A stretch of 64,000 nucleotides of DNA from Chlamydoabsidia padenii (lineage: Eukaryota; Mucoromycota; Mucoromycetes; Mucorales; Cunninghamellaceae). The DNA lies in assembly GCA_025330725.1 (NCBI GenBank), contig JAIWND010000013.1:744001-808000 (forward strand), read 5' to 3'. The first letter of the stretch is position 1. Each line of letters starts with the position of its first letter. The notes under the pieces are model-generated. The model worked only from the letters and a program-made list of their open reading frames with translations. It was not told the DNA's origin and did no database searches. Below are positions 36,270 to 47,836 of the stretch, in pieces. Made by a program: the position numbers and the translations under genes.

Positions 36270-36928
36270 GGAAAGGAAAGAAAGAAAGAAAGAAAAATGG
36301 GGATCTTTTTTATTTTTTGGGAGTTTGTAAGTCAAATTTTTTTCTGTGTATGGCGGGATTTAAAACTGACCTGTCAGTCATTGATCTTACAAAAAAAAAA
36401 AAAAAAAACGAAAGACCATACTCAAAAAAATCCTTCTTGTATAAACTAACTTGACTCTCCACATAAAAGACCTTTCCATCAAAGATTGACTTTTCATGAC
36501 TCAGCTTAGTGTTACTTAAATATATATATATATATATATGTATATAGTACCCTCACAGTAAGCAAAAGTCTTTTATAATAATACTCTGCATTTGATGAGT
36601 GCTTTTTTTGTGTGCTCTCTTATCCCTATCTCATTCAAATATCTCCTTTTGTTTGAATACCAATAAAGTATCTGCCAGTTGTTCCTCATTATCCAGGGAA
36701 TAAATACATTTATGCAAAAGTGCAAGTGACATAAATTGAGTTTCATATCCCGATTTCATGTAAAATCATTCAATGTTCGTCCGAGTCAAATGTATCAAAA
36801 CTAGATTATTGAGAACGGTTGCTTAGGTCTTTTGACACGATTTATTTGCTGTACCATGGAACTAAAATTACTAAAATAAAAAGACGCAAAATTTTATACT
36901 TGGAAAAAACATATTTATTTATTAAATA
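36270..36928. other. Intergenic: FCP1-like promoter and hydrolase 3' flank
   Basis: It holds the GGCGGGATTTAAAAC element at 36352-36367, an A18 run near 36391 and a (TA)n tract at 36521-36538. No gene is recognised. Confidence 0.55.
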
Positions 36929-37498
36929 TTAATAAACATAATTATCGTTCAATACATCTTGGAGTTTGTAAACTTTAGAGAAAGCAAATTGAATTCCAGT
37001 TAAAAACGCTTTCTTGATATCTTGAGCCTTGACAATTTCTCCATCATAGGATTGATCCATGGTGTTTACAGCTTCTTCTACAACTACACAAGGGAAGCCT
37101 TCTTCTACACCAGAATATACAGTTGCATTGACACAATTATGAATCATCATACCAACAACAACCAATTTCTTGACACCTTTGCCTGTGAGATATTCTTTAA
37201 GATCAGTACCAACAAAACTACTGACTTCATTCTTGGTAATGATTTTTTCAGAAGGGAGAGGTTTGACAATATCATGAATTTCAACACCATGAGTACCCTT
37301 GATAAAGAAAGGAAAATCTTTTACTTGTGAATCCTTGATGACATGCTTGACGAATACGACTTCTTTTCCTTCTTGTCTAAATTTCTTGATCAATTCAGCA
37401 CAGGCTTCAGCAGTTTCAACAGGTTTCCAGGTTGGGAGCTTTCCGTTGGGAAAGTAATCATTTTGAACATCAACGACAATAAGAGCTTCTTCAGACAT
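36929..37498 (-). CDS. Isochorismatase-family cysteine hydrolase
   Basis: A compact single exon of 189 residues. The N-terminal LIVVDVQNDYF supplies the catalytic Asp (about D10), IITKNEVSSF the Lys (about K89), and MMIHNCVNATVYSG the nucleophilic Cys (about C122) with its preceding cis-peptide region. This is the standard D-K-C triad of the nicotinamidase/isochorismatase fold. These enzymes hydrolyse amides or related bonds (nicotinamide, ureidoacrylate, others); the substrate cannot be told from sequence. It lacks introns, unlike most neighbours, and is divergent from eL38 with 329 bp between starts. Lack of introns could reflect acquisition from bacteria, but codon use looks local. Confidence 0.88.
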   Translation of the reverse strand: MSEEALIVVDVQNDYFPNGKLPTWKPVETAEACAELIKKFRQEGKEVVFVKHVIKDSQVKDFPFFIKGTHGVEIHDIVKPLPSEKIITKNEVSSFVGTDLKEYLTGKGVKKLVVVGMMIHNCVNATVYSGVEEGFPCVVVEEAVNTMDQSYDGEIVKAQDIKKAFLTGIQFAFSKVYKLQDVLNDNYVY

Positions 37499-37827
37499 TT
37501 TTTTTTTTAATGAAAATGGAAAGAAAAAAAAAAACCAAAAAAAAAAAAACTGACATTTTATACTTTTTTTGTCATGCGAAACAAAATGTCTCCACGCAAA
37601 CTAATTTGTCGGATTCTGGATTTGGATTATAAATCAAGTGATCACTGCTTTCCCTTAGTAATATTTTTGGAGAATGTTCCATAATGAATTTTTATCCAAA
37701 ATGAGACAGTTGAGTTTTTTTTTTTTTTTTTTGAGACAGTCTGGGATTTAAACTTGAACTTGTATTTTATTTTTGTAAATTCTTTTTTTTTTGTTGCTCC
37801 TTCTCTTTGCATCTTCCATAGTTCATC
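37499..37827. promoter_or_regulatory. Divergent promoter, hydrolase / ribosomal eL38
   Basis: The 329-bp gap holds several T and A runs and a CTGGGATTTAAAC element at 37741-37753, about 75 bp before the eL38 ATG. A pyrimidine-rich stretch precedes the start, as usual for ribosomal protein genes. Confidence 0.5.
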
Positions 37828-38332
37828 ATGGTAAAGTGTGAATCAAAAAGAAAAGAAAAGAAAAGAAAAAGGAACAACAGATACGAAAAAACGAAATAGG
37901 ATGGATGGATGGATGGATGGATGGATTACTCACTTAATGACTCTTCTTCTTTTTTGGTGGATACATTACAACAGCCCAAGCAGGTTTTGGACATTAAGCA
38001 ATTCCTTGAAATCACCCGTAGAAAGGACGCCAAGTGTAAGCAACTCGAAAATTACGAAGAACGGGGAAAGACAGGATCTAATCTGATATCCTTTTTTTTA
38101 TTGTAGCTACTCTCGTCAAGAAGAACGGTGACAAATACAAGTTCAAGGTCAGATGCTCTCGCTACTTGTACACTCTCGTTGTCAACGACAAGCAAAAGGC
38201 TACTAAGCTTAGACAATCCCTTCCTCCTGGTAAGTACGCATTTATATGGATATGGATATAATTGGTAAACCATAACTAACGACCATCATTCTTTTTTGTT
38301 TATGATTAGCTCTCCTTGTCAAGGACATCTAA
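37828..38332 (+). CDS. RPL38: 60S ribosomal protein eL38
   Basis: Four exons: 37828-37830, 37975-38035, 38107-38229, 38310-38332; 69 residues, normal for eL38. The first coding exon is only the ATG: GTAAAG follows at once, and joining to CCCAAGCAGG at 37975 gives the expected [12 protein letters not shown]. The signature [15 protein letters not shown] and KLRQSLPP confirm the family. It is a small component of the large subunit. The 144-nt first intron contains a perfect (GGAT)7 repeat. Codon use (AAG, GTC, AAC) is the biased pattern of highly expressed genes and matches eL8. Confidence 0.97.
37899..37926 (+). repeat. (GGAT)7 repeat in eL38 intron 1
   Basis: Seven perfect GGAT units lie 48 bp before the acceptor of the intron that directly follows the start codon. 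A similar interrupted repeat occupies intron 1 of the eL8 gene. Confidence 0.95.
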
Positions 38333-38558
38333 ATAGGAATCCTCCTCTCTTCTTTTAGTATCATTTAGTGCCACTACCATTTGTAATAAAAGAATATGGA
38401 TTATACAACATTTGTTTATTTATTGTTTGGCTCTTATGCTGTAGTGTAATGTAATGGGGTTTTTATTGTATATAGGAATGGGGATCCAAATTGTGTGTAG
38501 GGGTAATAATAATAAATAAAAAAAGATGATGTGTGGGATATAAACTATACTAGGTTAA

Positions 38559-40163
38559 TCAGTCATCGTCAAAGAAAGGATCCAGATCATCGTTGTCTGC
38601 ATCAATGTCGTCTAAAATGGCGTCAGTTGTTGTAGTGGTCGAATCCTTGGGTTTCCTTGTAACATGATCGGCGACATCAAACATGACTTCAGTAGGTGGT
38701 GGAAGTATGATATCCTTTTGTGGTAGTAAAGGTGGTGATTCATGGGTGATGGTGGATGGCGTGAATGTATGTTTGGCATTGGTTGTTGGTGTGGTGTGTT
38801 GACTTTCTTGTTGGTTGTTGTTGCCTTTAAAAACACCCAGGCTCCATTTGGGATCCTCCACACTGGCGCGCATGAATGACATGAGTCCACCCCGCTTTTT
38901 ACCTGTTGGATCTGATGTTGCATAGTCTGTCGCTTCATTGACAATCAATGGGCGTGCTTGTCGTCGTTTTTCACTGTCAGCATGGGCTTTTAGTGTTGTG
39001 TCGGAGAAGATGTCATTGTAATGCTTGATCATGTCGTATGTCAATTGCGTTGGTATACGGCTTGTCATAGTGGTCAATGATTCCCTGTTGCTTCGCACTA
39101 ACACTGATGCTAAAGATTGACTGATGATGGTGATCGTTTCTTCTGGGACGTCATTTTCCTTGACATATCTATAATACAAAAAGTGAATATATAAAGTTGG
39201 TGGGAGATCATCATTCGTTCTTTTTTTTTTTTTTTTTTTTTTTCCTTTTTTCCTTTACCTATTGACATGTTCCATTAGTAGCCGTAATGTTTCAAAATGA
39301 GGTGCAGGAAGACTAGCGATCAGATTGCTGACAGGTAGTAGAAGTAGGCTGGTATCTTGTCCGCCTAATTGAATAAAAATGATTAGTCAAAGTGGTAGCT
39401 CCCTAACCCATATACTTTTCCTTTACTTACTGTTACTGTAGAGAGCATGGGCAGCATCATATAGTTCAAAAGTGAATAGGCACTGTGGCAGTTCCAGGAA
39501 GTAAAGCCGTAAAAGAGCAACCAGTAAGCCAGCATCATGTTGAAGCAACAATTCCATAGTGACACGATCGGTAGAGATGTTGATATCGGTACGAAGAGAA
39601 TGCACTTGATCAAGAGGCACTCGTGTAGACCACAATGTTTTCTTTTTCTCGGAATCTATATCTTTGGAACCTATTTACCCAATCAAATCAATATTAATCA
39701 ATCATATATTCCTATATTAATCAACATTACCTTCTTCAATAGCATCCAGCAACCGTTTGACAAAGGTAGGCACCTTTTCCGCCCCGTGTTTGGCCAGTTC
39801 TGTTAAAGGTACGCCAAATATTTGATCTATCAAACAAAACAAAATAAAACTAAAAGTGAATAGGTGATTTCCTGTTTGATCCTTTGTCATTAGTATCCTT
39901 ACCATGAGCAATACCATGATAAAAGTTTTCATAGAGGATCGGTTTTGGTGAGTAACCCCCCACATAGTACTGTTGGACAATGTATTGAATATCTTGATCT
40001 GGTTTAAGTGATTCTTGATTGGCGATTAATTCTTCAATCATTGACTTGTCCACAGGTAAGCAGGTAGATAGGCTTGAGGTATACTCCGTAAAAGCTTGTT
40101 TGATAGTATTGATTCTTTGTATTTCTACTTGTTCCATTTCCGCAAAGTGAGCAAACTATATAT

Positions 40164-40201
<38 letters not shown>

Positions 40202-41426
40202 AGTTCTTTTGAATAATGATACCATTTCTACTTACCAAGGATTCTTCAATAACCATACGCATTTGATCCACTCTTTTGATGGCTGTTTGATAAGCTTCAT
40301 CCGCCCGTTCCGCTTCGCTTCTTGCCCTTTTATGAGGTTCTTCGCCCGAGATTGATGATGTCGCAGTTTTCCTTTCAAAAAATCCACCGAGATTTAAAGG
40401 ACCACCAGTTGCCGATACGCTGTTGTTTTCATCATCCCCTACTGTTGTTGCCATTCCACGCCATTGGTAAAAGGAGCTAGGTGAAGCGATAAATTTGTTC
40501 CCACGTTGCCCCACCAAACGAAGAACACCATAAGGTTGAATCAGTTGTTGTCCCACCACGTCTGCCATTGCCGGAGAATCTTTACATTGAGGCAAATGTT
40601 GCTGAAGCCACCTAGCGATATTTTCACCTGTTGATGTGTTTTGATACTTCCCAAGAATAGGTACACGATAATCTTGCATAGGGATAGATTGATGCATTTC
40701 TTGAATCAGTTGGTCGTATTTCATTCTCGTCAAGACTTGATTCCCAAGTTGGATAGATTCACCACTACCACTAGCGGAGGAAGAGTGATTGTCGCTGTTG
40801 CCAGTACCGCTGTCACTGTCGTTACTGTTGGTTTTGATACTGTTTTCAGTGTTGGATTGTTCTGATGAGGTTGGAGAAGTTGAGGCTTGAGTGTTGTTGT
40901 TAACAGTTGTAGCCACCTTGTTTAATGCTTGTTCCTCTGCCAAATTAGCTTCACGACACCGACGATGGTAAACCTGTTTAGCACGCTCCGCTTCCTTTGC
41001 CAGACTGTCCAGTTGCCTAATAGATGACTCTAGAGCTTGTCTACTGGTGTTGACACGAAGTTTGTAGTCATCCTGGAATTGTACGAGAGGTTGCAATACT
41101 GTGGTGGTGAGAGAGTTGGTCAAGGCATTATGTTGTTCACTTTGTTGGAGATTGGATTGTTTAAGTAGTTGGAAGCAGCTTTTCAGAGTAGCACCATCAT
41201 CACTATCAAAACCAGAAGACCGGAGAGTTCTTGTTTGACCGAGTCGACTGGCATATTGTTCTTCCACGGCAATACGGTCCTTGAAAAATTGGATAATTTC
41301 ATCGTTTTCCACTTTGCTTTGGTTGAGTTTGCGGTGGAGTACTTGGAATCCAGTTGTAAAGTCGGGAAGAGGCTGTTCGGGTTGTTTTGGTGACCAAAAC
41401 GACGTTTCAAAGTGGAAAGACGCCAT
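38559..41426 (-). CDS. F-BAR / DEP / RhoGAP protein (Rgd2/Rga8-like)
   Basis: Six exons: 41426-40236, 40155-39903, 39826-39731, 39670-39431, 39364-39259, 39168-38559; 831 residues. Residues about 5-170 begin an F-BAR domain (SFWSPKQPEQPLPDFTTG, then EQYASRLGQ), which is interrupted by a Ser/Asn-rich insert (about 175-225) and a DEP domain (LTRMKYDQLIQEMHQS, IARWLQQHL), before coiled F-BAR helices resume. A RhoGAP domain follows (IFGVPLTELAKHGAEKVPTF, TRVPLDQVHSLRTDIN, LLLLPVSNLIASLPAPHFETL), then an acidic tail DDLDPFFDDD. This layout is that of yeast Rgd2 and fission-yeast Rga8, GTPase activators for Cdc42/Rho at growth sites. The arginine finger, usually GxxxxR, is not obvious around VYG-like sequence and should be aligned. 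Intron 1 carries a 32-nt T tract. Confidence 0.88.
40167..40198 (+). repeat. A32 run (T32 on gene strand) in RhoGAP intron 1
   Basis: The run lies in intron 40235-40156, directly before the ACTATATATAG acceptor on the coding strand. Confidence 0.95.
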
Positions 41427-41619
41427 AATTAAAAAGAAAGAAGAAAAGAAAGAAAGAAAAAAAAAAAAAAAAAGAGAAAGGAGGGGGGGAAAAAAATCGG
41501 GCTGAGTAAGAATTTGAATATGAGTTACACGAGAAATTGAGGTGGTCGGTTGTCATATAAAGATATTCCTGCTGACATTTTTCTTTCTTTCTCTTTTCCT
41601 TTCTTAATTCATTTATATT

Positions 41620-42501
41620 ATGTCTGATCCCATTGCTCCTCATTCTGCTCCTATATCTGCTTATATGAGCGTCCATCAAGGTAAACTTGAGCCACCTATT
41701 GTAACTTTATCGTAAATACTAATTATACTTTTTGTTTCGTGATTAGCTACCAACTTGGCTTATGTACGACACTTTGGTAATATCGACAACGCTACCACTG
41801 CAGCCTTCGACAGCATTCAATCAACAGGCTTCCATGTCAAATATGAAACAACTGATGGTGCAACTGGACAAGTGTTTATTCCATTCAACACACCATTAAC
41901 CAAACGTGAACAAATCAGACCAGTCTTGGAAGAAATGGCAAAAGAAGCTGAAACTGCTTTGGGTTTGGTATGTATACACTTTACAGGAAAAAAGAAAGAG
42001 GGAGGGGGGAGTGGTTAACAATAGGTTGTACTTACTCATATTATTATCTTCATTTTAACTTGTCAGCCTAGCTCATTAGTGGGTCCTCCTCCAATGGCAG
42101 CAATTGCAAAGGCACTGTATGCTCAAACCACAAACATTTACACCCCACCGGAACCTCCTGTACCTTTGAACACCTTTTATCCTGTACCTCGACACCGAAT
42201 AGTATATGTGGGTATTATCTATGGCTTCTTTGCTCTGTTTGGTCATACTTCTGATCAGCAACTTCCTCGTATGCTGATGCCTATCCGACAATCCATTATC
42301 ACTCGTGCAGTGGCGGGTAAAATATTCAAAGGTCTTGTTTATACCCATATTGCCGAAGCATCCTTGGCCTTGGTTACCTGTCTGCGACGTGGGTGGTATG
42401 ACTCGACGAACACATTCAAATGGACATTCAGTACTCTTATATACGGAATGGGCTCATTGGGTTTACTCCGAAAACATGCACGGGATGTCCAGGGGATCTA
42501 G
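41620..42501 (+). CDS. DUF2470-like domain plus membrane domain protein
   Basis: Three exons, 41620-41680, 41747-41967 and 42067-42501; 238 residues. Residues about 16-95 resemble the DUF2470 fold (YMSVHQATNLAYVRHFG, then FNTPLTKREQIRPVLEEMA), found with haem-handling HugZ-type proteins. The C-terminal half has three or four hydrophobic segments (IVYVGIIYGFFALFG, IAEASLALVTCL, TLIYGMGSLGLL) like DUF4499/TMEM254-type fungal membrane proteins. Function is unknown; haem or iron handling at a membrane would be an inference only. Family assignment is by eye. Confidence 0.65.
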
Positions 42502-42771
42502 TCTTTTAGGTGGTTTGTTATCTTTTTTTTTTTATGTAGCTATAGATTTAATATGATATGGGTTAATAAATCATATTGATAATGACTTTTATCACCATGT
42601 AAATACCGTCATACCTTTTGTACAAGATTGTTGATATCAGGCCATCACACATTTCTACAGCCAATCATAGGAGCAAAAGAACCCGGCCCTGGTTTATCCG
42701 ACTCGGTTAATTATTTTGCCAACTCCGAAAACGTGCTTTATATATTACATTAAAATTTTTATATCAAATAG
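42502..42771. other. Intergenic spacer upstream of tRNA-Asn
   Basis: A short AT-rich spacer with a TATATATT-like sequence (about 42740) roughly 30 bp before the tRNA, which could serve as a Pol III upstream TATA. No gene is seen. Confidence 0.5.
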
Positions 42772-42845
42772 GCCTTCGTGGCGCAATTGGCTAGCGCGTC
42801 TGACTGTTAATCAGGAGGTTGGTGGTTCAAGCCCACCCGGGGGCG
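42772..42845 (+). tRNA. tRNA-Asn (GTT), intronless
   Basis: A 74-nt cloverleaf. Acceptor GCCTTCG pairs with CGGGGGC (with G-T pairs) and the discriminator is G. The D arm is GCGC-AATTGGCTA-GCGC. The anticodon stem TCTGA/TCAGG closes the loop CTGTTAA with anticodon GTT. The T arm is GGTGG-TTCAAGC-CCACC. The internal A box (TGGCGCAATTGG) and B box (GGTTCAAGCCC) are present. A TTTTTTT terminator starts at about 42849. No intron, and CCA is not encoded, as expected for a eukaryotic nuclear tRNA. Confidence 0.96.
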
Positions 42846-43371
42846 ATATTTTTTTAATTTCCCGATATGCGGAGATTGAATAAATTTCTTTTTATGGCTA
42901 CGATTGCTCTTCCAAATACTTTTTGTGTGTAGTAGTTAACTGGATTAATTGAAGACTACTCACCGACATCCTTTTTATGTATCCATTTGTATTTTGAGTA
43001 ATGGCTCCCTCATGTTAAGAAAGGCTTACTTTTCGGTTCAAGACAAATGGTTCATGCATCAAATTCATGCAAGGTGCAACCACCCCTTCATGATGATTAG
43101 TTCCCTCAGACATCAGCGAGATAGAATGAGGATAATTTTTATTTGTTTAATAAACTTACTATTTCCTTGCTCTCCGAGAAAGGTTTGTGTTTAGCCGCAT
43201 TAAGACCACGTTGACACGGCAAACAATAAAGCCGGGATTCTGGTTAGCGGGTGACAATTCAAACACCGCAGGGTTACGCTTTCTTTTTTACTCACTGTAT
43301 TTTTTTTTTTTGTTTCTTTCTTTTTCACTTTACATTCCAAAATATTATCTTTTGAAACAACACGTTGAATT
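42846..43371. other. Intergenic: tRNA terminator and SH3 adaptor promoter
   Basis: After the Pol III T-run terminator the segment is AT-rich. A GCCGGGATTCTGGTTAGCGG sequence at 43232-43251 is a near copy of one at 16736-16757. It lies about 120 bp upstream of the SH3 gene start. Confidence 0.5.
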
Positions 43372-45888
43372 ATGAAAGGTAATATTGTAATACTGTTGTG
43401 CTGATAAGGGATTTTAAACAACTACATGATAACATACTCACTCCCTCTTTTTATTTTATCCCCCCCTAACGAATTGTCTCTCGCTTTGATAGATAATTAC
43501 AAGGCCATTTACGACTATGACGCTCAACAAAACGATGAACTATCCCTAAAAGTGGGAGATATGGTGCACATCCTCCAACGTAATGGTAAAGACTGGTGTA
43601 CAGCTGAAAACATAGAAACTGGTCAAATCGGTGCCGCCCCTATCAGCGTAAGACACAAGTAGAAAACCCTTCCAATAATTGACACAGCCCTCTAACACTT
43701 TACTTTCTCTTATTTAGTACCTCGAAATGACAGGTCATTATACTAGCTCTACTTCTGGTGTTAATGTTAAAGGTAAGTACAAATCTGGCTGTGCTGTGGA
43801 ATGGGACTGAAACTTCGAGCATAATGTAAATTTATCCTGCTTCTTTTTTTTTTTATTCTTACACGGTGGTGATAGATCCTGTTTTGGCAAAGGTACTTCA
43901 AAATTATGCTGCTCAAGATCCTGAAGAACTCACTCTCCAAAAAGGTGGCATTGTGACAGTACTGGACCAATCTTTTGCTGACGGATGGTGGAAAGGGGAC
44001 CTGAATGGAGTCAGTGGCGTATTCCCGGCTAATGTAAGTATAAAAGAAAAATAGACAACACAGCGATAAGAATAATATGATAACTGATTTTTTTTTATGA
44101 CATACATAGCACGTGGAGTTAATCGACACACAACAAAAAAGGTCGCCTGATGCTACTGATGCAGGGCAACGACAATCTTTCAAATTGGCAGCATATGGTG
44201 TAAAACAAGGTGGAATTGGCAGCATCCTGGCTGGTGGATTTAACTTGCGGAAAAATGGGCACAAAAAGGATGAATTAGGACTAGACCAAGCAGAATCAAC
44301 ACATGAACAACAGGGAGTCATCGGAACAAAAGGTGGCAACACAGGGATCAAATCTGCTGATGAATGCGGTAAGTCCAGTACAGCTAAAATGCATTTGGCA
44401 TGAATCCGGTGACTTGGAACAAGATACAATAGACTAATGAATCTCTTTTTTATATATATAGAAAAAGCCATGGTGATAAATCAATATCACCCTGAAAACG
44501 ATGGTAAAATAAAAAGAAAAAAGAAAAAGAAAAGCTTGCTAGAAAAAGGAGCCTCTAACAAATTACAATTTTGTCTGTGAATAGATGAATTGGAATTGCT
44601 TCCTGGTGCTTATGTAACAATCATTGACAAGATGGACGATCAAGGCTGGTGGAAAGGGATGAACGAAAATAACGACCAAGGCATATTTCCTTCAAACTTT
44701 GTACAAGTCATATCACAAGAAACTATACCTGCTCGACCTGCCCGGGCTCGACCTCCAACAATCCTGACAGACTCTCATACAACCTCGACTCAGAAAACCC
44801 AGCAATCACTTGTCTCTCCTACAGGTATGGCCAAACCACCACCAGTACCTATCGGCACCAGACCATCATCACTTTTAACTCAAAGGCCCAACACCAATGA
44901 CCACCAAACAACGTCGACACCAGCACCAGCACCTCGACCCATCACTTCTCCTCCTGTGCCTTCAAGACGTGTCAATTCAGTTATCAAAGACATCAATCAA
45001 CCTCGGCCTCAACCTCAACATCAGTCTCACAAACGTACACCTTCTATTCCGATGACTTCACCAGATCTTCCACCTATTCGACACAGTCCTCTTCATGAAC
45101 AGCATCCTGTTAGGCCGTCGAGACCGGTTCCATCTCCTGGATCTACCACTTCTAGCTCAAGTCTTATCAGTCCAATTAGTCCAACATCAGAAGATAAAAT
45201 AATAGGTCTAGCAAAGGTCCCCAAGGTAAATAGATTATAGTAATCAAGTTATCATATTAACCCATCTTCCTCATCCCCTATTGTAGATTTTTGGTAAGAA
45301 TCAATCTGGACGTAAGTAGTTACAAATCAGGAAATTACTTTGTGGCTAACGATCATGAATACTAACTAACCACTTTCTTCTATTGAAACTCACATAGCCG
45401 CCACCGCACCACCACGCTCACCTCGACCAAATAGTCTAGTATCCTCTACCAGTAATACCAACAATTCATTATTGTCACAAGAATCAGCCAACGAACCAAA
45501 GCTCGAAAATGATGGAGAGGTTATTTTATCACCTCGTGCTCCGAAACGATCCATGCCATCGGTGCCACCGCGTCATCATCAGCAACATCACTCACGGGAA
45601 TCGTCCAACGGAAGTATCGACAAACACAAAGATTCACCAACAACACTAAATCGACCTCAGACGCCATCATCTCCTATTCCTTCTTCGCCTACCACCAACT
45701 CTTTCCCAAGCGTTCAAGTAGAGGACGACCTCTCAACAACAGATCCTCTAGAAACCATGCTTCGCCAGTGGTTTAAAGACGAAGCGGGATTGCTGCGACA
45801 AGAATTTGAATCACAGTTGGAAGAAGAACGGTCTCAACGATTGAAGCTGGAGGCAGAATTGGAATTGCTAAAACGACAATTGGCTTGA
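43372..45888 (+). CDS. Triple-SH3 adaptor with Pro-rich linker and C-terminal coiled coil
   Basis: Nine exons: 43372-43378, 43493-43647, 43718-43772, 43876-44033, 44110-44368, 44462-44503, 44585-45225, 45287-45311, 45398-45888; 610 residues. The first coding exon is 7 nt (Met-Lys plus one base). SH3-1 spans about 3-60 (YKAIYDYDAQQNDELSL), SH3-2 about 76-132 (LQNYAAQDPEELTL, WWKGDLNGVSGVFPANHVEL) and SH3-3 about 215-270 (DELELLPGAYVTIID, WWKGMNENNDQGIFPSNFVQ). A conserved-looking KLAAYGVKQGGIGSILAGG lies between SH3-2 and SH3-3. A long Pro/Ser/Thr region with PxxP and PPVPSRR motifs follows, then a terminal coiled coil (about 580-610). The order matches animal CIN85/CD2AP endocytic adaptors; Sla1-like origin is the alternative, but I see no SHD1 domain. 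Confidence 0.8.
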
Positions 45889-46231
45889 TCATTAGTTATA
45901 ATATTAGTATAGTTTTATGTAATTTAGGAATAAATTATAACCAAACCATAAATAAATAAATGTATCTTATTATATCACCAATGTTGTGTGGACAAATAGA
46001 TGAATGTGGGGTATTAAATACAAAAGGAGGAATTAGCACATACACAGTAACAAGATGAAGATGAATAATAAGGGTACGAAAGTTTTTGTTTCCTTTCAAA
46101 CCAAACCATGCCTACCCTTCAACAGCAGCATTATATTATCAATCCCATACAAACCCCACAAGTTTTAATATAGAATAAGAAGCATGATAGCGCTTCAAGA
46201 TTTTATTATTTATTGATAAAATATTAGGTAA
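45889..46231. other. Convergent 3' intergenic region
   Basis: Tail-to-tail interval between the SH3 adaptor and the PHP protein, with AATAAA signals near 45930-45962. No gene is seen. Confidence 0.6.
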
Positions 46232-47836
46232 TCAGACTATATATCTACGAAACGACCAGCGTTTCCTGTAATAAGATAAAGCATGATAATATATAAAGAT
46301 AACTAAACTACGGGCACATTCGAATATCAAAATGAAGAGAAGAAGCCAAAAGATAAACCAGCCAATAACGTTGTTTCGAATTGCAAATTGTTCGGGGTGA
46401 CAAAAGGTGCCCTGGAAGCTGTACATACCTTTATCTTCGGTGTAAAACATACCAAAGTAGTCACCTAGCCATGTCAGAGGAGTGAGTCGATCGTATGCTG
46501 GAGATGTCGCCACATTGACACGTTCTGGTGTTCCTGTTGGATCAAAGAGGAAGGAGGTGCGCCGAGCGATGATTTCTTGCATGATGGCGGACTTGTTCAT
46601 GGTCGGAGTGTTGACGGTGAGCCAGGCATTAGCAGGAATGGCAGGATGGTGAATGTCAGAGCCGACCATTTGGATCAGATTGTGTTTTTCGGCGGCTTTC
46701 ATAGTTGGGTAGTCAAAGGTTGCTTGATTGATGATTTCGAATCCATCCACACCCCATGAGATCAAATCTTCTACAGAAGGATGGTTTGGAAGACGAGGTA
46801 ATTCATACCCCGACTCTTTTTTTTTTTTTTTTTTTTTCATGATATTGTTAGATGATACATTGTTAGATATCCCCCCCTTTTTTTTTTCTGCTTCACTTAC
46901 GTGTGGTGTTACTCCATGGGATATGATTGACAATGACAATGCCACCCAATGCATGTGTTTTATCGATGACTTGTCGGAGTTCTTCATCGGATGGAGAGGG
47001 GGGGCCAACAGGAATGGTTTGATTAATGCCAATGAGGTTCATGTGTATTCGACAGCAGCTATAGATGGCAAATGTAAAAAAGTGGGTAAACTTGCAAAAT
47101 GATAGATGATATTGAATATTATACTTACGTATATTCCATCCCAGGTATTACAACAATCCTTTCCCGGTAGTAAGCATTGCTTAAAGCCAATCGTTCTGCA
47201 TAAAGTCCGCCAGCAAGAGTATTATGATCCCTAATAAAGTAATGCATAAAGTTGTTGGTTTTATCCAGTCCCTTCTTCTGACCACATTTATAGAGTACTT
47301 ACGTAACCATTAAAGCATTGTATCCATTTGCTACAAGAGTGATAAATAAAAAGTGGGCATATCAATTACATTTCCTGTTCTTATTTGTATGTCTTTGTGG
47401 AGTATTTACCTATATGCCAGTCCAATAGTTGTTTTACATTCATTTTCCCATCGCTGTAGGTAGAATGAGAATGACCATCGAGAAGGACATTATATTTAAA
47501 GGATTGGTTGTAGGGCGTGAGATAACTGGAAGGGTCGACTTTCCAGTTGAATTGCAAGTGGGAGAAGTCTTCTGGTTTTGGCATATGGTCTACATACCGA
47601 AGCCCAAGACCAATGGCAATTAGCACAACCAATATTGTAAACAGAGTAGCCAGACGAGTCAAAAGACCCATCAAGTATGTTTTGCTGGGACAAAGAAGAC
47701 GGGCGATTGTTTGGTGCCAAGGTCGTTTTGGTGAATGCTTGTTGTCCAAAGTTGTCGATAGTATAGATGCATCGTCCACCAGTATTGATTTTGCTGCTTT
47801 GTTATTGATTTCAATGACTGAATCGTGGTCGCTCAT
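46232..47836 (-). CDS. Membrane-anchored PHP-domain phosphoesterase-like protein
   Basis: Five exons: 47836-47410, 47330-47303, 47230-47129, 47058-46901, 46815-46232; 432 residues. A membrane segment at about 54-80 is followed by a PHP metal-dependent hydrolase domain with DGHSHSTYSDG (His 122 and 124), VTDHNT, GMEYT, the VNHIPW His, and GSDIHHP. A second hydrophobic span lies near the C-terminus (VIGWFIFWLLLFILIF). The metal-binding set looks complete, so phosphoesterase activity is plausible; the substrate is unknown. Exon 2 is only 28 nt. The acceptor of exon 5 is preceded by a run of about 21 A on the coding strand instead of pyrimidines, but the splice is needed to stay in frame. The gene is divergent from eL8. 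Confidence 0.85.

Noticed and set aside
43767..44471. 234-codon minus-strand frame inside the SH3 gene
   Set aside because: It crosses introns and exons of the well-supported SH3 adaptor and has no domain of its own.
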